A DNA stretch of 64,000 nucleotides from Belliella pelovolcani. Lineage in GTDB: Bacteria; Bacteroidota; Bacteroidia; Cytophagales; Cyclobacteriaceae. The stretch lies in contig NZ_FTOP01000008.1 in the NCBI RefSeq assembly GCF_900156785.1, forward strand, positions 1-64,000, given 5' to 3'. The notes beneath the pieces were generated by a model. It had not been told where the DNA came from, ran no database searches, and saw only the letters and a list, made by a program, of their open reading frames with translations. The position numbers were made by a program, and so were the translations under genes. Positions within the stretch are counted from its first letter, which is position 1. Every line of letters starts with the position of its first letter. Positions 63,905 to 64,000 of this stretch are shown piece after piece.

Positions 63905-64000
63905 ATTTATCATCCATAAACAGCTCCAAGCTGTCAAGTAAAATATCTACAAAAATTTCTCCTCCCTCTTTGTCTAAATGATCCATATCTCTAAATAAAG
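63903..64000 (-). CDS. C-terminal fragment of an unidentified protein, cut by window edge
   Basis: The last 32 codons of a minus-strand gene are open from the edge to a TAA at 63903: LFRDMDHLDKEGG then EIFVDILLDSLELFMDDK. The acidic helical end has no recognised motif. The stop codon sits in the shared terminator, a normal position for a convergent gene, which supports it being real. Confidence 0.6.
   Translation of the reverse strand, partial: LFRDMDHLDKEGGEIFVDILLDSLELFMDDK

Noticed and set aside
1-64000. CRISPR arrays, tRNA or rRNA genes
   Set aside because: No regularly spaced identical repeats and no recognisable tRNA acceptor/T-loop pattern or rRNA core sequence was noticed. A tRNA scan would be needed to exclude tRNAs fully.

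Overview
The window comes from a member of the Bacteroidota, most likely order Cytophagales and close to Cyclobacteriaceae such as Algoriphagus or Belliella (inferred from gene content, not from a marker gene). The supporting signs are two SusC/SusD outer-membrane uptake operons, a GWxTD lipoprotein-like gene, a DUF2723/GT117 membrane protein, an XRE-S24 repressor facing dinB, promoters of the TAnnTTTG type, and AT-rich intergenic DNA with few Shine-Dalgarno sequences. No rRNA, tRNA or CRISPR array was recognised.

Layout. 1-4.8 kb is a graveyard of insertion sequences: an IS21 end with its istA start, then broken IS66, IS4, IS256, istB and IS1634 pieces, with one AT-rich orphan gene of unknown function. 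4.9-9.9 kb is a susC-susD-lipoprotein operon read leftward that ends in a strong terminator. 10.4-17.4 kb holds an OmpA/PD40 envelope protein, queE, a GNAT acetyltransferase, an O6-alkylguanine transferase, an XRE-S24 (LexA/CI-like) repressor divergent from dinB, and an AAA_14/DUF4143 ATPase with tandem palindromes at its promoter. 17.6-20.4 kb is an ABC transporter operon with its own GntR regulator. A CDP-alcohol phosphatidyltransferase follows, then a second susC-susD-lipoprotein operon (21.4-26.5 kb), a small MscS channel and a short DnaE-type polymerase (28.1-31.0 kb). 31-39.5 kb contains assorted genes: Uma2 nuclease-like protein, amidohydrolase, phosphodiesterase plus truncated haemoglobin, M3 peptidase. 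39.6-44.4 kb is a signalling block of two response regulators and two histidine kinases. 44.5-53.4 kb is a sulfur-compound module. 53.7-64 kb is housekeeping and envelope: DUF2723 protein, methyltransferase, GWxTD protein, RlmB, large MscS-type channel, HtrA protease.

Two regulons can be read from the DNA. First, a TGTT-N9-AACA palindrome lies just upstream of ogt, dinB and the distant dnaE, and in dinB and dnaE it sits inside a longer shared block; this suggests an SOS-like DNA-damage regulon run by the XRE-S24 repressor. Second, CRP/FNR-type boxes (TTGTGA-N6-TCACAA and variants) lie upstream of the tsdA operon, the porin-YeeE operon, the persulfide dioxygenase gene and, more weakly, the thioredoxin gene. 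In every case the box centre is 33 bp from a TAnnTTTG-like -7 element, the geometry of class II activation. The module would import thiosulfate through paralogous porins and a two-part YeeE/YedE transporter, interconvert thiosulfate and tetrathionate with a membrane-anchored TsdA-type dihaem cytochrome, and handle persulfides with a CstB-like dioxygenase-rhodanese and thioredoxins. A third, smaller case is a 15-bp element shared by the promoters of a LytTR response regulator and a stand-alone receiver protein.
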